A DNA stretch of 64,000 bases from Lyngbya aestuarii BL J (GTDB lineage Bacteria > Cyanobacteriota > Cyanobacteriia > Cyanobacteriales > Microcoleaceae), in assembly GCF_000478195.2 (NCBI RefSeq), contig NZ_AUZM01000003.1, positions 124,001 to 188,000 of the forward strand. The letters run 5' to 3'. The translations under genes and the position numbers were made by a program. The notes under the pieces were generated by a model. That model saw only the letters and a program-made list of their open reading frames with translations. It had not been told where the DNA came from and ran no database searches. Below, piece by piece: positions 1-10,100 of this stretch. The number at the start of each line of letters is the position of its first letter. The first letter of the stretch is position 1.

Positions 1-708
1 TTGGTGCCGTTTTTGCCGATCTTTTCTCGACTCCGAGAACCCGCAGACTGGCCAGAATTAAAGAATAGAATTCGACAGGCGTTAATGTTAACTGCTTTAA
101 CGATGTTACCTTTAAGTGCGATCATTGTCGCCTTAGCATTACCCATTGTGCGAGTGGTTTATGAACGGTTTGCGTTTGATTTAGCAGCGTCTCAATTTGT
201 GGCTTCGGTATTGATGGCTTATGGCGTGGGAATGTTTGTTTATTTGGGGCGAGATGTTTTAGTTCGAGTCTTTTATGGGTTGGGAGATGGAGAAACACCT
301 TTTCGGGTGAGTATGGTGAATATTGTCTTGAATGCGGTGTTAGATTTTCTGTTAGTTCAAGCTTTTGGCGCACCCGGTTTAGTGTTAGCAACGGTGGGGG
401 TTAATTTAGTTTCAATGTTGATGTTTTTAGTCTTGTTAGATCGTAAATTAAACGGGCTTCCCTGGCGAGAATGGGGCTTTCCGTTATTGGGTTTAACGGT
501 AGGGAGTGTATTTGCGGGTTTAGCCTGTTGGGGAACGATTTGGGGAACTCAAAACCTTTTAGGAAGTGAGGGATTTTTGGTATTATTAATAGAACTTTGT
601 TTAGCAACAACGGTAGGATTTGCCGTATTTGCAACCTTTGCAATGCAGATGAAGTTACCTGAAGTTGATTTATTAATGAGTAAAGTCAGACAACGAATTA
701 GTCGATAA
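1..708 (+). CDS. murJ: MurJ/MviN lipid II flippase, C-terminal part (truncated by window start)
   Basis: This is the C-terminal 235 residues of a polytopic membrane protein of the MurJ (MviN) family, which flips lipid II across the cytoplasmic membrane for peptidoglycan synthesis. Visible features are the segment VPFLPIFSRL at the window edge, the motif RVFYGLGDGETPFRVS typical of the second half of MurJ, and about six hydrophobic helices. The full protein is normally about 500-540 residues, so roughly half lies upstream of base 1. The TTG at base 1 is the edge, not a start. Family assignment is confident; the gene end at 708 is a normal stop. Confidence 0.9.
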   Translation: MVPFLPIFSRLREPADWPELKNRIRQALMLTALTMLPLSAIIVALALPIVRVVYERFAFDLAASQFVASVLMAYGVGMFVYLGRDVLVRVFYGLGDGETPFRVSMVNIVLNAVLDFLLVQAFGAPGLVLATVGVNLVSMLMFLVLLDRKLNGLPWREWGFPLLGLTVGSVFAGLACWGTIWGTQNLLGSEGFLVLLIELCLATTVGFAVFATFAMQMKLPEVDLLMSKVRQRISR

Positions 709-1141
709 ATGAAGTTGTATATTGGTTGATGGATCGTTTGTTTTTCGACATCAAGAACAGTCAAAAAACTGTTTTGCTCCTAATGAGCAGTCAGCTTATT
801 CTCCAGTTAATGAATGGAGAAGCTGCTGCATTTATTAATGTTTAATCAAATTTCGAGTATTCCCAAGCTTAATGAATTCAACAGAGGTGAAGATCCTCAG
901 ATTATCAATACTAAATCGGAATGCTGTTTATACTTTAATTCAAGAGGATTTTTGGGGAAATATTTTCATCAACAACAGATCATTAAAACCTGTGTTAATC
1001 AGACGATTACTCTAAAATCCTTGAACTCATAAAAGCTTTTACTCTTGGTGATAAATTTCTAACCTAAGAAAGAGTTTTTTTCTTCCGTGAACGGAAATAT
1101 TACGCTATGTTAAAGAGTGATGAACCTCACTAACTGATAAT
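709..1141. other. Intergenic region, no convincing gene
   Basis: A 433-base gap between murJ and the carotenoid oxygenase. A weak hairpin (AACAG/CTGTT at 756-773, followed by TTTTG) could end murJ transcription. An open frame of 72 codons at 814-1032 has no recognisable domain and no ribosome site, so I do not call it a gene. Nothing else is seen. Confidence 0.5.
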
Positions 1142-2527
1142 ATGACCTCAACAGTTGCAACGAATCCTTATCTGGAAGGAAATTTTGCCCCGGTTCGCGA
1201 TGAAATTACTGCTGACAACCTGAAAGTCATCGGTGAACTTCCTGCGGGTTTGTCGGGAATGTTTTTACGAAACGGCCCAAATCCTCAATTTCCGCCCATT
1301 GGACAGTATCATTGGTTTGATGGAGATGGTATGATCCATGCCGTTCGCATTCTCGATGGTAAAGCATCCTATCGCAACCGCTATGTTCGCACTCAAGGCT
1401 ATAAAATCGAACATGAAGCCGGAACCGCCCTCTGGAGTGGAATCTTTGAACCGCCTCAAGAAAATCTTCCCGGTGGCCCGAGCAAAAATACAGGAAACAC
1501 AGCTTTAGTTTGGCACGCAGGTAAATTTTTAGCACTCTGGGAAGGCGGAGAACCTCATGCGTTAACCCTTCCAGAAGTGAATACTGTTGGGGCTGATGAC
1601 TTTGAGGGTAAACTGACTTCTCCGTTTACCGCCCATCCGAAAGTTGATCCCGAAACAGGCGAAATGAGGTTTATCGGGTATTCAATGTCAGCCCCGCCTT
1701 ATTTACAATATGGTTGGGTGACGCCGGATGGGAAACTTCAACAAATTAACCCGATAGAAATTCCTGTTGGGGTGATGATGCACGATTTTGCCATCACCAA
1801 AAACTATACAATCTTTATGGATTTACCCCTAACTTTTCGGATGGAACGGATACAACGGGGCGAACATCCAATCATGTTTGAAAAAGAAACACCGAGTCGG
1901 TTTGGAATTGTTCCCCGTCATGGTGATAGTAGCCAAGTGAAATGGTTTGAATGTCCGTCTTGTTTTATTTTCCACACCTTAAACGCCTACGAACAGGGTT
2001 CGGAAGTGGTTTTAATTGCTTGTCGGATGGAATCTACTTCGGTATTAGCAATGACCGATAATGAGGCTTCTGATATTCCCTTGTTATATCGTTGGCGGTT
2101 TAATATGGAAACCGGGGAAGTTAAACAAGAACAAATGGATGATACACCGGGAGAATTTCCGACGATTAATAATCACTTCACCGGACAACAAACCCGTTAC
2201 GGTTATATAGGTAAAACAGCCCAGACTGAACTCCCCAAATTTGAAGGGATTAATAAATACGATTTTGATAAAAATAGTTGTCAGGTTCACCATTTTGGAG
2301 AGGGACGCTTTGGCGGTGAAGCGGTGTTTGTTCCTCGTCCAGATGATAGCGCCGAAGATGCAGGTTGGTTAGTGACGTTTGTTCACGATGAGAATGAACA
2401 GCAGTCAGAATTAGTGATTGTTGATGCTCAGAATATCACGTCTGAACCTGTGGCGCGAGTGATTATTCCCCAACGGGTTCCCTATGGTTTTCATGGAACT
2501 TGGGTGCCTCAAAGCCAGTTTCAATAA
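1142..2527 (+). CDS. Carotenoid oxygenase (RPE65/CCD family)
   Basis: A 461-residue member of the carotenoid cleavage dioxygenase / retinal pigment epithelium protein family. These are seven-bladed propeller enzymes that cleave carotenoids, apocarotenoids or stilbenes with a non-haem Fe(II). The four iron-binding histidines expected for the family can be placed at His165 (FTAHPK), His214 (MMHDFA), His278 (FIFHTLNA) and His451 (GFHGTW). The N-terminal FLRNGPNPQF and GDGMIHAV motifs are also typical. Length is normal and no signal peptide is seen, which suits a soluble or membrane-associated enzyme. The substrate cannot be read from the sequence. It is monocistronic, followed by a terminator-like hairpin. 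Confidence 0.93.
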   Translation: MTSTVATNPYLEGNFAPVRDEITADNLKVIGELPAGLSGMFLRNGPNPQFPPIGQYHWFDGDGMIHAVRILDGKASYRNRYVRTQGYKIEHEAGTALWSGIFEPPQENLPGGPSKNTGNTALVWHAGKFLALWEGGEPHALTLPEVNTVGADDFEGKLTSPFTAHPKVDPETGEMRFIGYSMSAPPYLQYGWVTPDGKLQQINPIEIPVGVMMHDFAITKNYTIFMDLPLTFRMERIQRGEHPIMFEKETPSRFGIVPRHGDSSQVKWFECPSCFIFHTLNAYEQGSEVVLIACRMESTSVLAMTDNEASDIPLLYRWRFNMETGEVKQEQMDDTPGEFPTINNHFTGQQTRYGYIGKTAQTELPKFEGINKYDFDKNSCQVHHFGEGRFGGEAVFVPRPDDSAEDAGWLVTFVHDENEQQSELVIVDAQNITSEPVARVIIPQRVPYGFHGTWVPQSQFQ

Positions 2528-2598
2528 TTCTCTGAGATCACGTTCGCCGGATCTTAAATTAAGTCCATCCCGACAAAATTCGGTGTATAAAATATAAG

Positions 2599-2626
2599 CC
2601 CTGGTTGATCGTTGCCAGGGTTTTTC
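2599..2626 (+). terminator. Rho-independent terminator after the carotenoid oxygenase gene
   Basis: A CCCTGG/CCAGGG stem with a ten-base loop is followed directly by a T-run, about 70 bases after the oxygenase stop codon. Confidence 0.7.
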
Positions 2627-2979
2627 TTGTCAAGATAATTTTAGAAATGTAAAGTTTAAGTACATTTTATTTCAATCATTTGACATCTATAGAACGGTTT
2701 GATAATATTTCCGGTATCAGGTGATTAACAAAGTTTTAATCGCCTCTATTTTACCTCAAGCTTTCTTTCAGTACAACAGTTGATTTGCAGATCAGAGCCA
2801 AAATTAGGGGTCTGAATAAAAGCTATTAAAAAAGATGATAGCATCAGCACTAATTTGATCGGCGTAGTCGAAAGGTATTGCTTAGATTCTCGGTCTGAAT
2901 CTGATGTGAGTATCGGAAGGTTATTCAGACTTCGTTTTTGAGTCTAAGAAATTAACTAAATATTGAGGAAATATTAACA
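2627..2979. other. Intergenic region upstream of the methyltransferase
   Basis: About 350 bases of AT-rich DNA with no open frame of note. It contains the 5' leader of the TylF-like gene; AGGAAA lies just before the ATG. No repeat, tRNA or clear operator is seen. Confidence 0.4.
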
Positions 2980-3738
2980 ATGACTCTCAAAACTGAATTA
3001 AGATCAGGGGTAGTTAAGTTTTTGCAAAAAACCAAACTGAATAAATTAGCTCACAAGGTATATTATGGGTATGTTCATGGTTTTAACAGTGCAACTCCTG
3101 AGATCGAGGATGCTTTAGAGATTATTTTTCAAAAAGCTCAGGAATTGGGAACGGCGAATCAAGGAGATTACTGTGAGTTTGGTGTATTCAAAGGATATGC
3201 GTTTTGGAAAGCCCAAAATATTTCGACGCAGTTCAAAGATGATTTTACTCAGATGAGATTTTTTGGTTTTGATTCTTTTCAGGGATTACCGGAAATTACC
3301 AACCCAGAAGATCAAACCCAAGAGGAAGTTTTTTATCAAGGTCAATATAACTGTTCCAAAGCAGGAGTTATCAATAATTTAAACTCGAAAGGTGTAGACT
3401 GGGAAAGAACGTTTTTAATTGAAGGCTTTTTTGAAGATTCTTTAACCGAAGCACTCAAAACTCAATACAATTTAGAAAAAATATCAATCGCCTTAATTGA
3501 CTGCGATCTATATTCCTCGACAAAAGATGTGCTGAAATTCATCTCAGATTTGCTCATAGACAAGACCATACTGGTTTTTGATGATTGGAATTGCTTTGAT
3601 CGAGATAATAATCGGGGTCAACGAAAAGCTTTCCAAGAATTTTTAGAAGAAAACCCGCAACTTTCTGAAGAAGAATTTATTTCCTATGGAAGCTATGGTC
3701 AAAGCTTTATTATCCATCAAAAATCTTCAGAAGTCTAA
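2980..3738 (+). CDS. TylF/MycF-type O-methyltransferase family protein
   Basis: A 252-residue protein with the pattern of the TylF (macrocin O-methyltransferase) family, SAM- and metal-dependent methyltransferases often acting on sugars in glycoside or polysaccharide pathways. Supporting segments in order are YCEFGVFKG (SAM loop), FFGFDSFQGLPE, FIEGFFEDSL, and IALIDCDLYSST followed by ILVFDDW (metal-binding acidic residues). Length is normal. No glycosyltransferase genes are adjacent, so the acceptor is unknown. A WD40 fragment follows immediately downstream. Confidence 0.85.
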   Translation: MTLKTELRSGVVKFLQKTKLNKLAHKVYYGYVHGFNSATPEIEDALEIIFQKAQELGTANQGDYCEFGVFKGYAFWKAQNISTQFKDDFTQMRFFGFDSFQGLPEITNPEDQTQEEVFYQGQYNCSKAGVINNLNSKGVDWERTFLIEGFFEDSLTEALKTQYNLEKISIALIDCDLYSSTKDVLKFISDLLIDKTILVFDDWNCFDRDNNRGQRKAFQEFLEENPQLSEEEFISYGSYGQSFIIHQKSSEV

Positions 3739-3966
3739 TCTCGGGGATGGGATGAAACCGTGAAACTTTTGGATGTCGAAACAGGTCAACTTCTGGGAAA
3801 TATGGGGGCGCATTTTGTGGTGTCGGTGGCGTTTAGTTTGTATGGAACAAAAATGGCGCCGTTGGCTGATAATACCCTAAAAATTGACAATGTGGAAACT
3901 GGAGAATGCTATCAATGCTTATCTGGACATAGTAAAATCCAACTTTACCATATAAGAATCAAATGA
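3739..3966 (+). pseudogene. WD40-repeat protein remnant
   Basis: Starting immediately after the methyltransferase stop, one frame reads WDETVKLLDVETGQLLG and later NTLKIDNVETGECYQCLSGH, which are the signatures of consecutive WD40 repeats (WDxTVKLWD, TGxCxxxLxGH). The intervening repeat is eroded (APLADNTLKI in place of SxDxTVKLWD) and the frame ends after about 70 residues. I read it as a leftover of a WD40 propeller protein, a family abundant in filamentous cyanobacteria, not as a functional gene. A possible translation start is GTG at 3760. Confidence 0.6.
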
Positions 3967-3999
3967 TATCAAAAGATATCCTCTAACTCAACTTTCAAA

Positions 4000-5412
4000 T
4001 CAAACTAGAGGTAATAAAATCTCAAACTGCGTTCCTATACCCGGTTCAGATTGCATCAAAAATTGACCTCCATGTTTAGCCGTCACAATTTGATAACTTT
4101 GGGCTAAACTGGTTTCCTTTTCAAGACGTTTTTGAGTTGAAAAAGATTCTATGATTTTTTGCTGTTGATCCCAAGACATTCCAGAGCCATTATCACTAAT
4201 CCGAATTGAAACCCAACGTTGTGGAGTTCTTTCTGTACTTAGTTTAGTTTTAGGCGATCGCACTTCTGTTGTAATTTCTATTGTCGGTTCTGGAACAGGA
4301 ACTTTATTTTTAGTTTCTCGATATTTCCTCGCCCATTGTTGAGTAGAAGCCTGACTAATTAACGCATCAATTGCATTAATTAAAATATTCATAAAAACTT
4401 GGTTAAGCTGACCAATATAACAGGTTACAGGTGGTATATGATCATAATTTTTTATGACTCTAATCTCACTTGAAATGCGGCTTTTCAGCAGTAATAAAAT
4501 ACCTTCAAGATTGGTATGAATATCCGCAGGTTTCTGATGAACTTCATCAATGTAACAAAAGTTTTGTAAGCTAGTTGCTAAATTTTTTAACCGTTCGGCT
4601 CCCGCTTGAATACTATTAACAATTTGGGGGATATCTTGTTGGATATATTCAAATTCAATTTCTTCTTTAAGCTGCTGAATATCTAATGGAATTTTTGAAA
4701 AATGTTGTTCATAAGCCGAAATCAACTCAATTAAACTCTCACTATAAGTCGAGATATGAGTTAAATTTCCCCAAATAAAACCCACCGGATCTAAAATTTC
4801 ATGGGCGACCCCATCAACCAACCGTCCCAAACTCGCCATTTTCTCAATTTGGACAATTTGAGTTTGCATCCGTTCATAGCGAACTTGAGTTTCAATCCCC
4901 CGAATTTGCCAGTTGGCAAGATTTAATTCGTTAACATCCAACAATCGATAAGGTAAACTGGCAGAGGAAGAAGACTGCGGATCAATTTCCACCACAACCG
5001 GGTCGCTTCGCAGTTCAGGTAATCGTCGGAGGGCTTGTTGTGCAGCACTCACAATGGGTGTGTCCTCTGAGAGAATGAGGGGAGAGTTGCGGGCGTAGCT
5101 ATAAAGAACGTGCAAGGGCTTCTGTAAAAACAGTTTCATCCCTTGAGGGCGAATCAGAAATTCTAACAATTGACGTCGTGAGATCATCCCGACAAATCGC
5201 GAATTTCCGTCTGGTGATTCCTCTACAAGAATCACTCCAGGAACAAGAGGATACCGCTCAAAGATTTGAGCGACAACAATTCCTACACAACTTACAGAAA
5301 CCTGAAACTCATATAGAGATAGATCTCCCAAAGTTGATGCTAAACCCAGATCGAAAATGCTCCCCTCCATTAACCGTGGGGGAGAGACTTGATCGTGATG
5401 TTCGTCTAGCAC
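4000..5412 (-). CDS. Sensor histidine kinase with N-terminal CBS-like region
   Basis: A 470-residue soluble histidine kinase. Residues ~35-170 look like a CBS-pair sensory module (VPGVILVEES, FVGMISRRQLLEFL, LSEDTPIVSAAQQAL). The phosphoacceptor is His204 in LVDGVAHEILDPVG. A four-helix-type linker follows, then an ATPase domain with the N-box QVFMNILINAIDAL, the G1 box ISDNGSGM and the final GGQFLMQSEPGIGTQF. The start is a GTG at 5412. No transmembrane segment is seen and no response regulator gene is adjacent, so the partner is unknown. The stop lies close to the WD40 remnant, so the two converge. Confidence 0.85.
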   Translation of the reverse strand: MLDEHHDQVSPPRLMEGSIFDLGLASTLGDLSLYEFQVSVSCVGIVVAQIFERYPLVPGVILVEESPDGNSRFVGMISRRQLLEFLIRPQGMKLFLQKPLHVLYSYARNSPLILSEDTPIVSAAQQALRRLPELRSDPVVVEIDPQSSSSASLPYRLLDVNELNLANWQIRGIETQVRYERMQTQIVQIEKMASLGRLVDGVAHEILDPVGFIWGNLTHISTYSESLIELISAYEQHFSKIPLDIQQLKEEIEFEYIQQDIPQIVNSIQAGAERLKNLATSLQNFCYIDEVHQKPADIHTNLEGILLLLKSRISSEIRVIKNYDHIPPVTCYIGQLNQVFMNILINAIDALISQASTQQWARKYRETKNKVPVPEPTIEITTEVRSPKTKLSTERTPQRWVSIRISDNGSGMSWDQQQKIIESFSTQKRLEKETSLAQSYQIVTAKHGGQFLMQSEPGIGTQFEILLPLV

Positions 5413-5523
5413 GGGCTGGTAAATGAATCAGCTACAGATCTACTATACTACTTGAATCGCTTTCCTGTACTCCCTACCCTTCTAAATAAAAGCGGTTCAA
5501 GCCTTCTTGATGGACTGTCTCAC

Positions 5524-5549
5524 AAACGGGTTCACCAACGGGTTCACCA
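5524..5549. repeat. Short tandem duplication (12-bp unit)
   Basis: The unit ACGGGTTCACCA occurs twice in direct succession, followed by a third partial ACGGGTT. It lies in the 280-base gap upstream of the histidine kinase gene. It looks like replication slippage. Confidence 0.5.
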
Positions 5550-5690
5550 AATACGGGTTTTAACCGCCTCTGTGAACTCCTCTTTTGTGACGTCCTTAGA
5601 CCCATCCATTGTTTTTTCCGCTTATTCTTGATTGTAGCTGCCTCTCGTTTCCCAGTTAGGGATTGAAACCCGATCTGATCACAATTTATA

Positions 5691-6464
5691 TTAACCCTCA
5701 GTCGTATTAAGTTTGAGGGAATTTAACAACAACACTAACTCTTGGTTTAGAACCTCATATCCTTGTTGGTTTAAATGTAATTCATCTTTTGTATATTTTC
5801 GCTCGATAGTGCCTTGTTGATCAGCAAGAACCGAAAACGCATCAAATACAATCACATCTTCACTCGCCAAACTGTTAATATAAACATTAACCTGTTCAAT
5901 CGCCTGACTCACCTCATCTGACCAAAATGGTTGGCGTTCAAGGGGAATTTCCCCAACTGGAAAAATAGTGGTGATCATAACAAGAGCGCCTAAATCCTTA
6001 GAATCTTCTACAATTTTCTGAATATTAGCTTGGCAGTCAGCAATTATTAAATCCTTTCGCATCGGAAATAATGGAATGGTTTTTAAATCATTAACTCCAA
6101 CTTGAATTAACACTATATCAGGTTTGAGAGGGGTAACGTGTTGTTCAAATCGTTGAACCGTTTGTATCGAAGTCTGAGAACCAATTCCCCGATTGATAAA
6201 TTCATAGTTCTTAAGTTCTGGTGATTGCCAACTCGCAGCTCTGGAGTCTCCAAAAAAGACTAAACGGACTTGAGAATTTGCTTTTATGGGTGGGTTTGAG
6301 TCCGGGAAATATTGGTTCCAACCCAAGGGATCTAAACGAGTGAGATTGAGTTCGAGGTAGTATTTTTTAGCTCGGTTAAATAACAAGAAGTTTAAAGTGA
6401 TTGAACCTGCGAGTATTGCGAAAACTAAAAGTGTTAACAAAATGCGAGGTTTATTGGATGTCAT
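5691..6464 (-). CDS. SGNH/GDSL-type hydrolase, membrane-anchored
   Basis: A hydrolase of the SGNH superfamily (lipases, esterases, acyl-sugar esterases). Catalytic blocks are visible: block I FFGDSRAASW (nucleophile Ser), block II NRGIGSQTS (Gly), block III VGVNDL (Asn) and block V DELHLN (Asp/His pair). An N-terminal hydrophobic helix (RILLTLLVFAILAGSITLNF) implies a membrane anchor with the catalytic domain outside the cytoplasm. I prefer the ATG at 6464 because GAGG sits eight bases upstream; an in-frame ATG at 6536 would add 24 residues with no ribosome site. Substrate unknown. Confidence 0.85.
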   Translation of the reverse strand: MTSNKPRILLTLLVFAILAGSITLNFLLFNRAKKYYLELNLTRLDPLGWNQYFPDSNPPIKANSQVRLVFFGDSRAASWQSPELKNYEFINRGIGSQTSIQTVQRFEQHVTPLKPDIVLIQVGVNDLKTIPLFPMRKDLIIADCQANIQKIVEDSKDLGALVMITTIFPVGEIPLERQPFWSDEVSQAIEQVNVYINSLASEDVIVFDAFSVLADQQGTIERKYTKDELHLNQQGYEVLNQELVLLLNSLKLNTTEG

Positions 6465-6536
6465 TGATTTTTCCTCACAATAGCTTCGATGAATAGAAGT
6501 TGATCGGGTCAAGTCAATTTTATCTTTTTTATTCAA

Positions 6537-7106
6537 TGACTGTCTAGGTTGATGTTCAACAGATGAACTGAGAATGATTAAATGTATGACTATTGACTTA
6601 CTCTAGCTGATCATCTTTTGTTAAGCAATTGCTAATCATTATGATCTAGAGAGAGCAGTTGTTGATCCTTCTTGACTCTGACTCGCGCTTTCCCCAAACG
6701 GAGTAACAGGTATTGCTGCTGCACAGAATGACATCCGAGTTTTTACGGAGATACTATCAATTGTTTTGATCAAAGTCCCGTATTTTCAACTAGAGGTTGA
6801 ATTATTCGTTATACCTCGAAACGGTGATCAGTCGGGTTTTTTCGGTTGAGCATGGGCTTGAATCTGGCTCTATATTAAAGTTTTTTAAAGAAAATCATAA
6901 TGAGTTCAATAAATTTAGTATTATAAATAATATGGGTAAAAAAATAAAAGTATGTTTAGGTATTCATTAAAATTATCAAACCTATTTTGACTTGTTCATC
7001 AGGGAATTTAAGGATGAAACTATTCAAGAGATTAATCATATTTTCTCTAGAATCAAAACAATATCGAAAATAAACCCAATAAATTAATTAAATTTCGGGG
7101 ATAATC
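6537..7106. other. Intergenic region between divergent genes
   Basis: About 570 bases separating the divergently read SGNH hydrolase and the GGDEF/EAL gene. It is strongly AT-rich towards 6900-7090 and should hold both promoters. No open frame or repeat is convincing. Confidence 0.4.
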
Positions 7107-10100
7107 ATGCAGATTTATAAAAAGATGAAAACGACAGGAAAAATTAGTCAAGAACACATTGAACATCAGTTACTCGCTAATCTCCAAGCCCAAGCCAAGC
7201 AACAAGCCGCAGTTGCTGATCTCGGACAACGCGCCCTAGCCGGACTTGACCTATCAATACTCCTCGATGAAGCCGTTTCTCTGATCGCTGAGACCTTAGA
7301 TGTGGAATACTGCAAAGTGTTAGAATTAATGCCTAACGGCCATGCTTTCTTTCTGCGTGCCGGGGTAGGTTGGCATCGAGGGCTGGTGGGTTATGCCAAT
7401 GTCAGCGCAAGTCAGCAGTCCCAAGCCGGATATACTCTATTCACCCAAAAACCCGTTATTGTAGAAGATCTTTGGGTCGAAACGCGCTTTCCTGGAACGC
7501 CGCTTTTGCATAACCATCGCATCGTCAGTGGTGTGAGTGTGGTTATTCCCGGAACTGTTGAAGAAACCCCCTATTTTCAAGAGTATTTATCCACAGAACA
7601 TCACTCCTCTCCGTCAAAAAAATCTCAATCTTCCTGGGGAGTTTTAGGGGTTCACACTCGTCAATATCGTCAGTTTACTCAGGATGATGTTCACTTTTTA
7701 GAATCAGTTGCCAATGTGTTAGCTAGTGCTATTGAACGTCATCGTTCTGAGGAATGGATGCAAGTGATGAAACGGGCGATTGATAGTAGCAATAATGGCA
7801 TTATTATTACTGATCCGACTCAACCCAATAATCCGATTATTTTTGCAAATTCAGGTTTTGAAAAAGTGACTGGCTACAGTCGAGAAGAAGTTTTGGGGAA
7901 AAATTGCCGTTTTTTACAAAGAGAAGAAGAACAAAATGGTTTGAGGGTTGATCCCGTTAAACAGGCAATTATTGAAGGAAGATCGTGTAATCAAGTCATT
8001 CAAAATTATCGGAAAGACGGAACTCCTTTTTGGAATGATTTTTCTATTTCGCCCGTTCATAATACCAAGGGTCATCTGACTCATTTTATTGGAATTCAAG
8101 CGGATATTACCAAAAGAAAATATTATGAAATTGCGCTGCAAAAAAAATCTCAAGATTTAACAAAATTTATTTCTTGTTTAAAAGATCTCCATAAAATTTC
8201 TACGCGCATTTATCGATCTTTACCAGAAATGTTTGCTGACTATCTGCAAGCTGGGTGTAAAATTTTTGATTTACCGATGGGTGGAATTACTCAAATTGAG
8301 GGAGACTGCTATCACATTCAAGCCGTAAAATCCTATCTCGAAGAATTACAACCAGAAGATCAGTTTAATCTTTCAAAACGTTACTGTAAAACAGTCATTC
8401 AGCAAAGAAAAACGATGATCTTTACTCAAATGGATTTAGAGGTAGAGATATCCAAAAATCTAGATCATCAAAACTGGAAATTAGAATCTTATATCGGGAC
8501 ACCCATTTGGGTAAATGGAGTGATTTATGGAATACTTGATTTTGCCTCTCCCCAAGTCAGAACCCAAGGTTTTGAATCACTAGAACGAGAGATTATTGAG
8601 TTAATGGCTGAAAGTATTGGTCGTTTTATTGCGACTCATCAAACCCAACAAAAACAAGCCCAAGCTGAAGTTGCATTGCGCGAAAGTGAAGAACGTTATC
8701 GTCGTTTAGTTGAACTTTCCCCAGAAGCCATCGCGGTTCATAGCCAGGGAAAATTTATGTATATTAATTATGCTGGTGCTAAATTGTTAGGTGCTAATTC
8801 TGCGGATGAAATTATTGGAGAATCGATCTATAAGTTTATTCATCCTGAATATCTAAGTCTTGTTCAAAATCGTATTCACAAAACCGAAAAAAAACGACTT
8901 GCGATTCCCTTAGAAGAACAAAAATTGATTCGATTCGATGGAAAAGTGATTGACGTTGAAGTGGCGGGAATTCCAGCAACCTATCAAGGAAAAATAGCGA
9001 CCCAAGTGATTATCAGAGATATTACCATTCGTAAACAAGTCGAATCCCAATTAATCTATGAAGCCTCTCACGACGCACTGACTCATTTACCCAACCGCAG
9101 CTTCTTTAACGAACAACTGAGAAAGGCTTTACAACGTTCTAAGAAAGAATTTAACTATCAATTTGCACTATTATTTCTTGATCTAGATCGGTTTAAAGTG
9201 GTCAATGATAGTTTAGGTCATCTCATTGGCGATCAACTGTTGATTGAAATTGCTCACCGACTAGAAACTTGTGTCAATTCCCATGATATCATTGCTCGAC
9301 TTGGAGGCGATGAATTTACAGTTTTATTAGATAATATACAAAGTTGTCGGGAAGCGGTGTTGATGGCGGAAAAAATTCACGATACTCTTTCTCAACCTTT
9401 TTACTTAGAAGGACATAATATTTTTACCACTGTCAGTATTGGAATCGTTCCCAGTCAGAAAACTTTGACTGGTGATCCGAAAGACTTACAAAACTATCAA
9501 AACTATCAATGTATTTTGTATAATAATCCCGAAGACTTATTAAGAGATGCAGATATTGCGATGTATCGGGCTAAGGAAAAAGGAAGATCCCGATATGAAC
9601 TTTTTGATCTAACGATGCAAGAACATACTCTCGCCCTATTACGTTTAGAAACAGACTTACGACACGCTATTTTGGGATCGGCTAAATCACTGAATTTTAA
9701 TGGATTAGAGTCTCAAGAAATATTGAGTTTAGAAACTGCTCAACCTCAAAGTTTAAACCAGTCTATTTTACCTTTATTGCCTTCTCAAAACAACTGTATC
9801 GATCCGACAGAATTTGTCGTTTATTATCAACCGATTGTTAAACTTCCAACTGCTAAAGTGGTCGGATTTGAAGCATTAGTGCGGTGGATACATCCAACTC
9901 GTGGGTTAGTTTCTCCGGGTGAATTCATTCCACTGGCTGAAGAAACAGGACTGATTATTCCTTTAGGAAGTTGGATTTTAAAACAAGCTTGTCAGCAGCT
10001 GACAATTTGGCAACAGTCTTACGATCAAGTTTGGGAAAAACAAGACATCCAAAATGGAGCAGTCCCTCCATTAACAATGAGTGTTAACCTCTCAAGTCAA

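Noticed and set aside
814-1032. 72-codon open frame after murJ
   Set aside because: No ribosome site, no domain, unusual composition; probably chance.
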